A DNA stretch of 64,000 nt from Bacillota bacterium (GTDB taxonomy: Bacteria > Bacillota > UBA4882 > UBA8346). Below, piece after piece: positions 8,841-16,780 of this stretch. Made by a program: the position numbers and the translations under genes. Location: positions 124,001-188,000 of the forward strand of contig JAEXFN010000005.1 of assembly GCA_023400055.1 (NCBI GenBank), written 5' to 3'. The notes under the pieces were generated by a model. That model saw only the letters and a list, made by a program, of their open reading frames with translations. It was not told where the DNA came from and did not search any database. How positions within the stretch are numbered: position 1 is the first letter of the stretch; each line of letters starts with the position of its first letter.

Positions 8841-8868
8841 AAAACCCGGGTTTCCCCGGGTTTTTTGT
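8841..8868 (+). terminator. Rho-independent terminator
   Basis: AACCCGGG and CCCGGGTT arms with a short TTTC loop are followed by six T. It ends the membrane-protein transcript. Confidence 0.9.
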
Positions 8869-8927
8869 TGGGTTTGGGGCTGTTAAACCGGGACCGGAAC
8901 CGGTATAATAGGCACGAGGTGATCCGT

Positions 8928-9533
8928 GTGTCCGAACACTATTATTCATCCCAACCGACTTCGCGGCATGATTTCCAGCAATTTACGATGACGGTCCGGG
9001 GGGTCAGCCTGAACCTCGGGACCGACGCGGGGGTTTTCTCCAAGAACCGGCTGGACAGCGGGACGGAGTTATTGATCGAGTCCTTGCCGCTGACCCCCGG
9101 ACTGCGCGCGATTTTGGATCTGGGTTGCGGATACGGCCCCATCGGGTTGACCGTGGCCAAATTGCTGCCGGAGGCCACCGTCTATATGAGCGATATCAAC
9201 GAGCGCGCCGTGGAACTGGCCACTCGGAACGCGGCCGCCAATGAGATAACCAACGTGGTGCTCCGGGCCGGGGAAGGTTTTGCGCCCTTCGCGGGGCAGC
9301 CATTCGATCTGGTGGTGACCAATCCGCCGATCCGCGCCGGCAAAGCGGTGATTTACCCGCTGATCGACCAGGCGCCGGCGGCTTTGCGGCCGGGCGGCAC
9401 CCTGGTGGCGGTCATCCTGACCCGACAGGGCGCCAAAAGCCTGGAACGGAAAATGGCCGAGGTCTTCGGCAACGTCCGCGAACTCGAGAAAGGCGGCGGC
9501 TACCGGGTGATTGCCAGTACCAAAGCGCCATAA
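8928..9533 (+). CDS. Class I SAM-dependent methyltransferase, RsmC/YbxB-like
   Basis: 201 residues. The SAM-binding motif ILDLGCGYGPIGLTVAKL (about residues 62-79) is followed by MSDINERAVELATRN and the catalytic-site motif VVTNPPIRAGK, as in 16S rRNA G1207 methyltransferase RsmC and its short Firmicute homologue YbxB. The N-terminal HYYSSQPTSRHDF segment is also typical of this short form. GTG at 8928 is chosen because GAGGTG lies six bases upstream; an upstream extension in frame would overlap the previous gene and terminator. A TATAAT stands at 8903-8908, but no good -35 box accompanies it and the leader would be very short. Confidence 0.85.
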   Translation: MSEHYYSSQPTSRHDFQQFTMTVRGVSLNLGTDAGVFSKNRLDSGTELLIESLPLTPGLRAILDLGCGYGPIGLTVAKLLPEATVYMSDINERAVELATRNAAANEITNVVLRAGEGFAPFAGQPFDLVVTNPPIRAGKAVIYPLIDQAPAALRPGGTLVAVILTRQGAKSLERKMAEVFGNVRELEKGGGYRVIASTKAP

Positions 9534-9534
9534 C

Positions 9535-9804
9535 TCCGCCGGTGACCGGCGGACAGACCCTGGAACTCCCTGGAACCCATTGGAACTCCGCGAAACCGCT
9601 GCGGTTCTTATGGAAACCCGAAAGTCCGTCTGAATCTGAAAGGAACCCCAATGGATACTCGCTCGGTCCTCCTTATCCCGTCAAACTGGAAGAATAGCCA
9701 AGGCCATTATCGTTCACACTAAATGGGTCGTATGAAGTTTAGCGAAATTCCAGTAAACTTTAGCGGTAATCGGGTTGAATTGGCAACCATGAGGAGTGAT
9801 GTCG
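9535..9804. other. Intergenic region before glgA
   Basis: TCCGCCGG-TGA-CCGGCGGA (9535-9553) is a perfect hairpin without a T-run, probably the end of the methyltransferase transcript. TGGAAC recurs at short intervals near 9560-9590, and TTTAGCG occurs twice near 9738 and 9760. No gene is seen. Confidence 0.4.
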
Positions 9805-11304
9805 ATGAGCGATGGGCCTTTAAAAATTTTGCTGTTGGCCGCGGAAGTCGTTCCATTTGCCAAAACCGGCGGGTTGGCCGATGTCGCGGGCGCGCTGCCG
9901 AAGGCCTTGAAAGAGCTGGGCCACGATGTACGGGTGGCGATGCCCCGTTATGGATTTATTGACAGGAATAAATTCAACTTAACCGAAATGATGACCGGCC
10001 TGACCGTGCCGATGAACGGCGGCACCGAGACCGCCGCGGTCTATGAAGGCAGAATCGGTGAAAACGTGCCGGTCTATATGATGGACAATCCCAAATATTA
10101 CGATCGCGAAGGCATCTACATGTACCCCGACGATGCCGACCGCTTCGTCTTCTTCTGCCGGGCGGCCATGGAAATGCTCAAGCGGTTGGGCTGGGTCCCG
10201 GATATCCTGCACTGCAACGATTGGCATACCGCGATCGTGCCCAATTGGCTGCGGACCATTTACAAGGATGATCCTTTCTACGCCAAGACCGTTTCGATCT
10301 ATACCATCCACAATCTGGCCTACCAAGGCGTATTCGGCAACCGGGTGCTGGAGATCGCCGGCGTCGACAAGTACCAGTTCATGGTGCCGCCGGGCGTCTC
10401 GCCGGAGAACCAGATCAACATGATGGGCCGGGGCATCTTCTTCGCCGACCTGATCAATACCGTCAGCGATACTTACGCCCAGGAGATCCTGACGCCGGAA
10501 TACGGCGAGGGCTATGACTGGCTGCTGCGGGAACGGCGCGACCGCCTGTACGGGATCGTCAACGGCATCGATTACGAGTCGAACAACCCGGCGGCGGATC
10601 CCCACCTCTTTCACCATTATGACCTGCACCATCCGGAGGGGAAGCTCGCCAATAAGCTGGCCCTCCAGAAAGAGGCCGGGCTGGCCGAGGAAGCCCACAC
10701 GCCGTTGATCGGCATGATCTCCCGGCTGTCGGATCAGAAGGGTTTCGATCTGATCGGCCAGGTCATCGAGGCCATGATGAACAATCTGCAGTTCCAGTTC
10801 ATCCTGCTGGGCACGGGCGCCGAGTATTACCATAATCTCTTCAATTCGATCAAAGAACGCTTCCCGAGTCGTTCGGCGGTTTATCTCACCTTCAACGCCC
10901 CGCTGGCGCAGAAGATCTATGCCGGCTCCGACCTGTTTCTGATGCCGTCGCGCTTCGAGCCCTGCGGACTGGGGCAGTTGATCGCGCTGCGTTACGGGAG
11001 CATCCCGATCGTCCGGGAGACCGGCGGCCTGAAGGACACGGTCGAGAACTATGATCCGCAAACCCGCGACGGCAACGGCTTTACCTTCAAGAATTACGAC
11101 GCGCTGTCGATGTACACCGCGATCGTCCGGGCCATCGAGACCTACTACTATCCCGAGGTCTGGAAGACCCTGATCCAGCGCGGCATGAGCGCCGATTTTT
11201 CCTGGAAGGTGTCGGCGGCCAAGTATATCGACCTCTATCAGCGGGCGTTGACGCTCCGCGCCGACCATCCGGTGCCCAGCCAATATTCGAATGTGCTCGG
11301 CTAA
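9805..11304 (+). CDS. glgA: Glycogen synthase (ADP-glucose), GT5 family
   Basis: 499 residues. GlgA transfers glucose from ADP-glucose to a growing alpha-1,4-glucan. The N-terminus has the GT5 motif EVVPFAKTGGLADV with the conserved KTGGL substrate loop. ILHCNDWHTAIVP and YTIHNLAYQG follow, and the GT-B C-domain shows MISRLSDQKGFDLI and the catalytic-site MPSRFEPCGLGQL. Starts at 9796, 9799 and 9805 are in frame; 9805 has the best spacing from GAGGAG. It is 12 bases upstream of a GalT-like nucleotidyltransferase and probably co-transcribed with it. No glgB, glgC or glgP is in the window. Confidence 0.95.
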   Translation: MSDGPLKILLLAAEVVPFAKTGGLADVAGALPKALKELGHDVRVAMPRYGFIDRNKFNLTEMMTGLTVPMNGGTETAAVYEGRIGENVPVYMMDNPKYYDREGIYMYPDDADRFVFFCRAAMEMLKRLGWVPDILHCNDWHTAIVPNWLRTIYKDDPFYAKTVSIYTIHNLAYQGVFGNRVLEIAGVDKYQFMVPPGVSPENQINMMGRGIFFADLINTVSDTYAQEILTPEYGEGYDWLLRERRDRLYGIVNGIDYESNNPAADPHLFHHYDLHHPEGKLANKLALQKEAGLAEEAHTPLIGMISRLSDQKGFDLIGQVIEAMMNNLQFQFILLGTGAEYYHNLFNSIKERFPSRSAVYLTFNAPLAQKIYAGSDLFLMPSRFEPCGLGQLIALRYGSIPIVRETGGLKDTVENYDPQTRDGNGFTFKNYDALSMYTAIVRAIETYYYPEVWKTLIQRGMSADFSWKVSAAKYIDLYQRALTLRADHPVPSQYSNVLG

Positions 11305-11316
11305 AAGGAGAAAACG

Positions 11317-12411
11317 ATGACAGTGACTGCGACCTCGGCGAAGTCCATCGCCGATCTGGAAGGAATCAAAAACGCGCTGCCCGATGAGGCGCGGGGCTTA
11401 TTCGACCGTTATTTCCGGGTGGACACCACCGTCGGCAAGCTGGTGCCGCCTGAGGCGATGAAAGGCTGGATCACCAAGAACTTCGGCGCGCTGGAGAAGG
11501 TGGAGCGCCAGCAGATCGTCAAGGTGACCAATCTCTTGACCCTGGAGGGCGCGCTCTTCAACGAACTCCGGGCGAGCCGGCCCATGGAGTGCCAGGTGGA
11601 CCAGGAGATCCGCAACATTATCGAGCGCGGCACCGGCGATCCCTTCTGCAAGGTCCGGGAAGGGACGCCCGCCGATTCCTTCGGCCGGGTCGCGGGGAGC
11701 TTTTGCACCACCGCCAGCAACGTCGCCAAATATGACGGCTACCACGGCTTGGTGGTCTTTAACGAACATAATCCGCTGATGATCCATAAGGAGGCGATCA
11801 GCGACTATTTCGAGACCGCCCGGGAGTGGGCCCAGCGCGCCCACGCCGAGGACCCGGAGGCCAAATACTATTTCTTCATGTGGAATTGCCTCTGGAAGAG
11901 CGGCGCCTCCATCGTGCACGGCCACGCCCAGATGACGCTGACCCGCGGCATGCATTATCCCAAGGTGGAAGCGCTGCGGCGAGTCTGGGCCGCCTATAAG
12001 CAGCAATATAACGGCACCTGTTATTTCAGCGACCTCTATAAGATTCACCGCGCTTTGGGATTGGCCTGGGACTGGGAAGGGGATGTCAAGGGTTTCGCCT
12101 ATCTGACCCCGATCAAGGAGAAGGAAATCTTCCTGCTGGCCCCCAAACCCGGCGCCCCTCTCTACCATGCGGTGCACGCGGTGCTCGAAAGCCTGATGAA
12201 ACTGTGCGTGACCAGTTTCAACGTCGTGCTCTATCTGCCGCCGATCGCCCCGGCCACCGAGGACTGGGACGGCTTTCCGGCGCTGGTCCGGATCGTCGAT
12301 CGCGGCGACCCCAACAACAAGACCGCCGATTTCGGGGCGATGGAACTCTATGCCGCCAGCGTCATATCGAGCGATCCGTTCAAACTGGCGGAGCATGTGA
12401 CCCGGCATTGA
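11317..12411 (+). CDS. GalT-like HIT-superfamily nucleotidyltransferase/phosphorylase
   Basis: 364 residues. The motif SIVHGHAQMTL (HGHAQ at residues 201-205) fits the HxHxQ active site of the GalT branch of the HIT superfamily, in which the second His carries the nucleotidyl group (His203 here). An upstream FNEHNPL segment and the two-lobed length also fit hexose-1-phosphate uridylyl/adenylyl transferases and sugar-nucleotide phosphorylases. There is no classic GalT zinc-site signature that I can recognise. Because it is coupled to glgA, a role in ADP- or UDP-glucose turnover is plausible, but that is inference. An AAAGGAG site precedes the ATG. Confidence 0.75.
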   Translation: MTVTATSAKSIADLEGIKNALPDEARGLFDRYFRVDTTVGKLVPPEAMKGWITKNFGALEKVERQQIVKVTNLLTLEGALFNELRASRPMECQVDQEIRNIIERGTGDPFCKVREGTPADSFGRVAGSFCTTASNVAKYDGYHGLVVFNEHNPLMIHKEAISDYFETAREWAQRAHAEDPEAKYYFFMWNCLWKSGASIVHGHAQMTLTRGMHYPKVEALRRVWAAYKQQYNGTCYFSDLYKIHRALGLAWDWEGDVKGFAYLTPIKEKEIFLLAPKPGAPLYHAVHAVLESLMKLCVTSFNVVLYLPPIAPATEDWDGFPALVRIVDRGDPNNKTADFGAMELYAASVISSDPFKLAEHVTRH

Positions 12412-12457
12412 ACCAGCGTTCGAGTGAATCCGTTTCAAAACTTACTTATCAGCTCAT

Positions 12458-12479
12458 GACGGCCGTCCGGCCGTCTTTT
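12458..12479 (+). terminator. Rho-independent terminator after glgA operon
   Basis: GACGGCC-GTCC-GGCCGTC is followed by TTTT. It is a compact 7-bp stem. Confidence 0.85.
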
Positions 12480-12640
12480 GCTGTCATTACCTCGGAAACT
12501 TGATTCCCAAATCTGACTGCGCCGGCCGTCTACCGTTATAAGTAAGCAGTAAGTAACGACGGTTTTGCTTTGAAATAAACTTATGAAGTCGATGGAGGAT
12601 TCGAAGGGCATTCTCTGGGAGTTTATTTAGTAACTTAAAG

Positions 12641-12892
12641 AGCTTGCTGAGCGACTGAGCAAGCTTGCTCAGCGACTGAGCAAGCTTGTTGAGCGACTGA
12701 GTAAGCTTGTTGAGTGACTGAAAGAGCTTGTTGAGTGACTGAAAGAGCTTGTTGAGTGACTGAGAGAGCTTGTTGAGTGACTGAGAGAGCTTGTTGAGTG
12801 ACTGAGAGAGCTTGTTGAGTGACTGAAAGAGCTTGTTGAGCGACTGAAAGAGCTTGTTGAGTGACTGAGAGAGCTTGTTGAGTGACTGAGAG
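12641..12892. repeat. 21-bp tandem array 1 (12 units)
   Basis: Twelve consecutive units begin with AGCTTG at 12641, 12662, 12683 and so on every 21 bases to 12872. The main unit is AGCTTGTTGAGTGACTGARA plus one base; the first four units vary at a few positions (for example GCTGAGCGACTGAGC). The sequence then stops repeating at about 12893. On the minus strand one frame reads as heptads (SVTQQAL), but no ribosome-binding site or sensible protein ends support translation. The reverse complement of the main unit occurs again inside array 2 (25.5 kb). Confidence 0.95.
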
Positions 12893-13173
12893 GCGCCGCG
12901 GAATATCGGAAAAAGGTTTGCTTAATTGCGGCTCGGAACTCGCCAAATCGGCAATCATTTAGTCTGGTAAAGGCGCAGGATAGGCAATGCCAGAATCAGC
13001 GGCGCCAGGCGCTTGGACCGGATCCGGCAGGATTGAAAGGCAATTCCCGCAGCTTGGCCGCGCTTTGGCGGTCGCTGCCAGAAATTTTTTGATTTACTAA
13101 TGCGTGGTTTTTGGTAATATAGAAATATAACCGTTTCGTAACATTTGCTTTATGACGCCGGATCGACGGAGGG
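12893..13173. other. Intergenic region before histidine kinase gene
   Basis: Mixed-composition sequence without a supported gene. GAAATATAACCG near 13122-13133 is an AT-rich stretch that may belong to the promoter of the two-component operon, but no clear -35/-10 pair can be named. Confidence 0.3.
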
Positions 13174-13185
13174 ATGGTCGGGAGA

Positions 13186-14403
13186 ATGCCGGACCGTTTA
13201 TGGCGGATGGTGGTTCCCGGATTGGCGACCGCCGCGCATCTGTTCGCCTGGATCCAGTTTCAGTACAAGATCGGGACGATGCCGCTGCCCGAGGCCTGGC
13301 GCAGCCAGTTCGGCTGCTTATTGCTGACTTCGCTGCTGTTCGTCCTGGCGCTGCCGTTCTGCCGGCGGATGCTCTTTATCTGGCTGCTCCTGAGCGGTCA
13401 GGCGCTCCTGCTCACCGTGATCGGATTGCCGCTCGGCGACTACCTGGGCATCGAGGTGACCCTGGCGGCGGCCTTCATCATCGAGGCGCTCTTTTATGCG
13501 CCATGGTGGCAAGGGTTGGCCGCGGCCGCCGGCATGACCGGCGTCATCGTCGGCATGCAACAATTGCCGATCATCGCCTGGGGCGAGCAGTTGCCGGTGG
13601 CCTCGGCCCACGACCGCTTGGCCTTTGCGGTCTATGCGGGCCTGATCATCGTACTGACGCTGCTGCTGCGCTGGCAACGGGACGCCCAGAGCGGGACGGC
13701 GGCCCAGAACCGCAGCCTGCACGATGCGACGCTGCAACTCTCCCAGATCAATATGCAGCTCCAGGAGTACGCCGCCATGGCCGAGCAGGAATCGGTGCTG
13801 ACCGAGCGCAAACGGCTGGCGCGGGAGATCCACGACACGCTGGCTTACACCCTGACCAATCTGGTGATGATGATGGAGGCGGCGATGGATATGGCGGGCG
13901 AACCGGCGGCCGGGCTCCGCGAGCACCTGCGGGCCTCCCGGGACCAGGCCAAGGCCGGGCTGGCCGATGTCCGGAGCGCGCTGCAGGAGCTGCGGGCGGT
14001 CAAGCCTTCCGAAACCGCGGGGCTGCCGGCCATCAAGCAACTGGTGGATACTTTCGTCAAGGCCACCCAGATGGAAGTGACGCTGAATCTGGGCAACGCG
14101 CCGCTGCGCTTCGGGGCGGAAGCCGACTGGACGGCCTACCGGGTGGTCCAGGAAGGGCTGACCAACGCCCTGCGCCATGGCCGGGCATCGCAGGTCCAGA
14201 TCTCCTTTGCCTGGGTCGGCGCGGGGATCAGCATCTTGATCCGCGATAACGGCCAGGGCACGGCGGGACTGAAGGAAGGCTACGGCCTGCTGGGCATGAG
14301 AGAGCGGCTGGAACGGCTGGGCGGCCGGATGCAGGTGGAGAGCAAGGCCGGCGAGGGCTTCCTGCTGTCGGTCTGGTTTCCTTTGAAAGAGGGAGTGGAA
14401 TGA
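13186..14403 (+). CDS. Membrane sensor histidine kinase, NarL/DesK type (HisKA_3)
   Basis: About 405 residues. Five or six hydrophobic segments fill the first 155 residues, followed by a coiled-coil linker and the HisKA_3 dimerisation box RKRLAREIHDTLAYTL with the phospho-acceptor His. The ATPase domain carries VVQEGLTNALRHGRA (N box), IRDNGQG (G1) and YGLLGMRERLERLGG. No separate extracellular sensor domain is visible, so sensing is likely within the membrane. Both ATG 13174 and 13186 have poorly spaced SD sites; 13186 is my choice. The stop overlaps the response regulator start (ATGA). Confidence 0.9.
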   Translation: MPDRLWRMVVPGLATAAHLFAWIQFQYKIGTMPLPEAWRSQFGCLLLTSLLFVLALPFCRRMLFIWLLLSGQALLLTVIGLPLGDYLGIEVTLAAAFIIEALFYAPWWQGLAAAAGMTGVIVGMQQLPIIAWGEQLPVASAHDRLAFAVYAGLIIVLTLLLRWQRDAQSGTAAQNRSLHDATLQLSQINMQLQEYAAMAEQESVLTERKRLAREIHDTLAYTLTNLVMMMEAAMDMAGEPAAGLREHLRASRDQAKAGLADVRSALQELRAVKPSETAGLPAIKQLVDTFVKATQMEVTLNLGNAPLRFGAEADWTAYRVVQEGLTNALRHGRASQVQISFAWVGAGISILIRDNGQGTAGLKEGYGLLGMRERLERLGGRMQVESKAGEGFLLSVWFPLKEGVE

Positions 14404-15071
14404 AGACAATCCGCGTTTTGCTAGTGGACGACCAGACGCTTTTCGCCGAGAGTCTGCGGATGGTGCTGGAGACCCGGGCGCAGGCCGTTGAAGTGGTGGG
14501 GGTCGCGGTCAACGGCCGGGAAGCCGTCGCGCAGGTGGCAGAGAGCCGGCCCGACATCGTGCTGATGGATGTGCGCATGCCCGAGCTGAACGGCGTCGAG
14601 AGCACCCGGATCATCAAGGAGCGTTTTCCGGCGACCAAGGTGCTGATGCTGACGACCTTCGACGACGACGAATACGTGGTGGAAGCCTTGCATCTGGGGG
14701 CCGCCGGTTACCTGCTGAAGGACGTGCCGCCGGCCGAGCTGATCGCGGCCATCGAGGCGGTCTCCGAGGGCGGAGTGCTCATCGCGCCCCAGGTCGCCAG
14801 CAAACTGGTGGAGAAACTGCGCCAGCCCCTGGAGCCGCCGCCGGTCCGTCCCGCGGAGAAACCGGCTCCCCAGTGGCTGCAGCAATTGAGCAACCGCGAG
14901 AAGGAAGTCCTGCAGCTGATCGCCGCCGGCCTCGACAATAAGGAGATCGCCAAGCGTTTGTACATCGGCGAGCAGACGGTGAAGAACTACGTCAGCATCA
15001 TCTATTGCAAGCTGGAGACGCATGACCGGGTCCAGGCGACGCGGCTGGCGCTGGAGGCGGGACTGGCGTGA
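14400..15071 (+). CDS. NarL/LuxR-family response regulator
   Basis: 223 residues. The receiver domain shows LLVDDQTLFAESL (acidic pair), DIVLMDVRMPELNG with the phospho-accepting Asp, and the TTFDDDEYVVEAL and AAGYLLKD segments. A LuxR-type helix-turn-helix follows: LSNREKEVLQLIAAGLDNK then GEQTVKNYVSIIYCKL. It is translationally coupled to the upstream kinase, which makes them a cognate pair. The target is unknown. The sugar ABC operon directly downstream, beyond a terminator, is a candidate by position only. Confidence 0.95.
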   Translation: MKTIRVLLVDDQTLFAESLRMVLETRAQAVEVVGVAVNGREAVAQVAESRPDIVLMDVRMPELNGVESTRIIKERFPATKVLMLTTFDDDEYVVEALHLGAAGYLLKDVPPAELIAAIEAVSEGGVLIAPQVASKLVEKLRQPLEPPPVRPAEKPAPQWLQQLSNREKEVLQLIAAGLDNKEIAKRLYIGEQTVKNYVSIIYCKLETHDRVQATRLALEAGLA

Positions 15072-15096
15072 CTCATTTGCAATACCCCTTCGGGGT

Positions 15097-15121
15097 GCAC
15101 CCTTTAGCGGGTGCTTTTTTT
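15097..15121 (+). terminator. Rho-independent terminator after response regulator
   Basis: GCACCC-TTTAGC-GGGTGC is followed by seven T. A second small stem, ACCCCTTCGGGGT, lies just before it. Confidence 0.92.
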
Positions 15122-15147
15122 GATCGGACTCCACCGGGTCCGGTAAT

Positions 15148-15204
15148 AGTACCACGGTACTGGATCTTGTCGTCCGAAAGGCGATCATTCAGTACCATGG
15201 TGAG
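15148..15204. promoter_or_regulatory. Paired palindromic operator-like sites
   Basis: AGTACC-AC-GGTACT (15148-15161) is a perfect 14-bp palindrome. A half-conserved copy, AGTACC-AT-GGTGAG, follows at 15191-15204, 43 bases on and directly before the -35 box of the ABC-operon promoter. Just after the promoter GGTA-N5-TACC (near 15240) uses related half-sites. The arrangement suggests a dimeric repressor or activator; the protein is not known. Confidence 0.5.
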
Positions 15205-15234
15205 GTGACAGCGGTCCCTGGCGAATGCTATATT
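15205..15234 (+). promoter_or_regulatory. SigA-type promoter for the sugar ABC operon
   Basis: GTGACA (15205-15210), an 18-base spacer and TATATT (15229-15234) each differ from consensus at one position. The leader to the first gene would be about 140 bases. Confidence 0.55.
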
Positions 15235-15380
15235 ACAGATAGGTAAACGCTACCGTTCCCGGCTTTGGTGGCGCTCGGAAGCCATTGTCCCAAAAATGCC
15301 GGAAACGGACAGGCGTCCCGCTGCGCCGACGGCATCCGCGAGGATAGCCCGGCGGCGGGGAAACAACAAAAAGGGGAGGA

Positions 15381-16697
15381 ATGATGATGTTTCGAATCAA
15401 ACAAAACCGTTGGCGAACCGGGCTGGGATTGGCAATGCTCCTGGCGGTGCTGGTCCTGGTCAATCTGCCGATCTCCCGGGCGGAGAATGTAACGTTGCGT
15501 TTCGTGGCCGCCAACCATCCGTTCTACGATGTAATCAAGCCGTTGCTGCCGGAATTCGAGAAGCAGACCGGAATCAAGGTCCGCGCCGAAAACTATGAGG
15601 AGAACCAGCTGACGCCGAAACTGACCGTCGAGTTCACCTCCAACGCCTCGACCATCGACGTCTTTATGACCCGGCCGCTTCAGGAGGGGAAACTCTTCAG
15701 CCGTAACAAATGGTACGAACCGTTGAACCGTTACATCAACGACCGCAAGAGGACCCCGGCCGCCTGGAGCTGGTCCGATTTCCCCAAATCGGCGGTGCAG
15801 GCCGTTACCAATCAGGGGAGCATCGGGGCGGTGCCGATCGTCACCGAATGGCAGGTCGTCTTCTACCGGAAGGACCTCTTCCAGCAGGCTAAGTTGAAAG
15901 CGCCAAAGACCCTGGAAGAGTTGGAGGCGGCCGCCGCCAAATTGAACAATCCCGCCGGCGAGTTTTACGGGATCGTCTCGCGCGGCCAACGCGGCGCGGC
16001 GGTCACCCAGTTCTCCAGTTACCTCTATAACTTCGGCGGCGATTTCATCAAGGACGGCAAATGCGTGATCGACTCGCCGGAAGCAGTCAAGGCGTTCAAG
16101 TATTACGGCAAGCTGCTGAAAAACTACGGACCGCCCGGCGTCACCAACATGAGCTGGCCGCAGGCCCAAGCCCTCTTCGCCGCCGGCAAGGTGGCGATGT
16201 GGACCGATGCCAGCGTGCTCATTGCCGGGCTGTTGGATGAGAAGTCCAAGGTCGCCGACAAGATCGGCGTGGCGCTCTTCCCGGCCGGCCCCGCTGGCAA
16301 CCATCCCTTCATGATCGTGCCCTGGTCCCTGGCGATCCCGACCCAATCCCGCAACAAGGAAGCGGCCTGGAAGTTTGTGCAATGGGCCGCCAGTAAGGAA
16401 ATTGCCAAAAAAGCGCAGTTGGCCGGTTTGACGATGGCCCGCAATTCGGTCTGGACCGATAAGGAAGTGCTGGCCAAGATCCAGCCGGACCTGGCGCTCA
16501 CCGCCAAGCAGACCGGCCCGATCGCCACGCCGTATGACCGGCCGTTGATGACCGCAGTGGTCGAGGCCCGCGACATCATCGGCGATGTCCTCGTCAAGGC
16601 CATCGAGACCGGCGGCAACGCCGACATCGAAGGCCTGGCCAAAGCCGCGGCCAAAGGGGTCGACGCTTTGCTCGACAAAGCCGGCGAAGGCAAGTAA
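15381..16697 (+). CDS. Sugar ABC transporter substrate-binding protein (family 1)
   Basis: About 438 residues. A signal peptide (hydrophobic core LGLAMLLAVLVLVNL) ends near SRAENVTL; there is no lipobox Cys, consistent with a soluble periplasmic protein in a diderm cell. The mature part has the MalE/UgpB-like fold signs FVAANHPFYDVIKPLLPEFEKQTG-type start, IDVFMTRPLQEGKLF, VPIVTEWQVVFYRKDLF and the late AALKFVQW-like helix (AAWKFVQWAASKEIA). Three ATGs in a row follow AGGGGAGG; any could be used. Two permease genes follow, so this is a carbohydrate importer of unknown substrate. Confidence 0.9.
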   Translation: MMMFRIKQNRWRTGLGLAMLLAVLVLVNLPISRAENVTLRFVAANHPFYDVIKPLLPEFEKQTGIKVRAENYEENQLTPKLTVEFTSNASTIDVFMTRPLQEGKLFSRNKWYEPLNRYINDRKRTPAAWSWSDFPKSAVQAVTNQGSIGAVPIVTEWQVVFYRKDLFQQAKLKAPKTLEELEAAAAKLNNPAGEFYGIVSRGQRGAAVTQFSSYLYNFGGDFIKDGKCVIDSPEAVKAFKYYGKLLKNYGPPGVTNMSWPQAQALFAAGKVAMWTDASVLIAGLLDEKSKVADKIGVALFPAGPAGNHPFMIVPWSLAIPTQSRNKEAAWKFVQWAASKEIAKKAQLAGLTMARNSVWTDKEVLAKIQPDLALTAKQTGPIATPYDRPLMTAVVEARDIIGDVLVKAIETGGNADIEGLAKAAAKGVDALLDKAGEGK

Positions 16698-16780
16698 ATC
16701 GGTTGCCTAGGATTGCGGAGGCGCGGCCGGCGGCCGCGCCTCCATCAAAAACCACGGGAAATTGCGGAGAGGGTGTCGTC

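Noticed and set aside
8881..8908. SigA promoter with TATAAT before the methyltransferase
   Set aside because: The -10 is perfect but no -35 at 16-18 bp is convincing, and the leader would be only a few bases before the RBS.
9979..11283. 434-codon minus-strand frame antisense to glgA
   Set aside because: Shadow frame; glgA motifs are decisive on the other strand.
12635..12958. 107-codon minus-strand frame with SVTQQAL heptads over array 1
   Set aside because: It owes its openness to the 21-bp period; there is no RBS, no sensible N-terminus and the related array 2 has recurrent stops. Treated as a DNA repeat.
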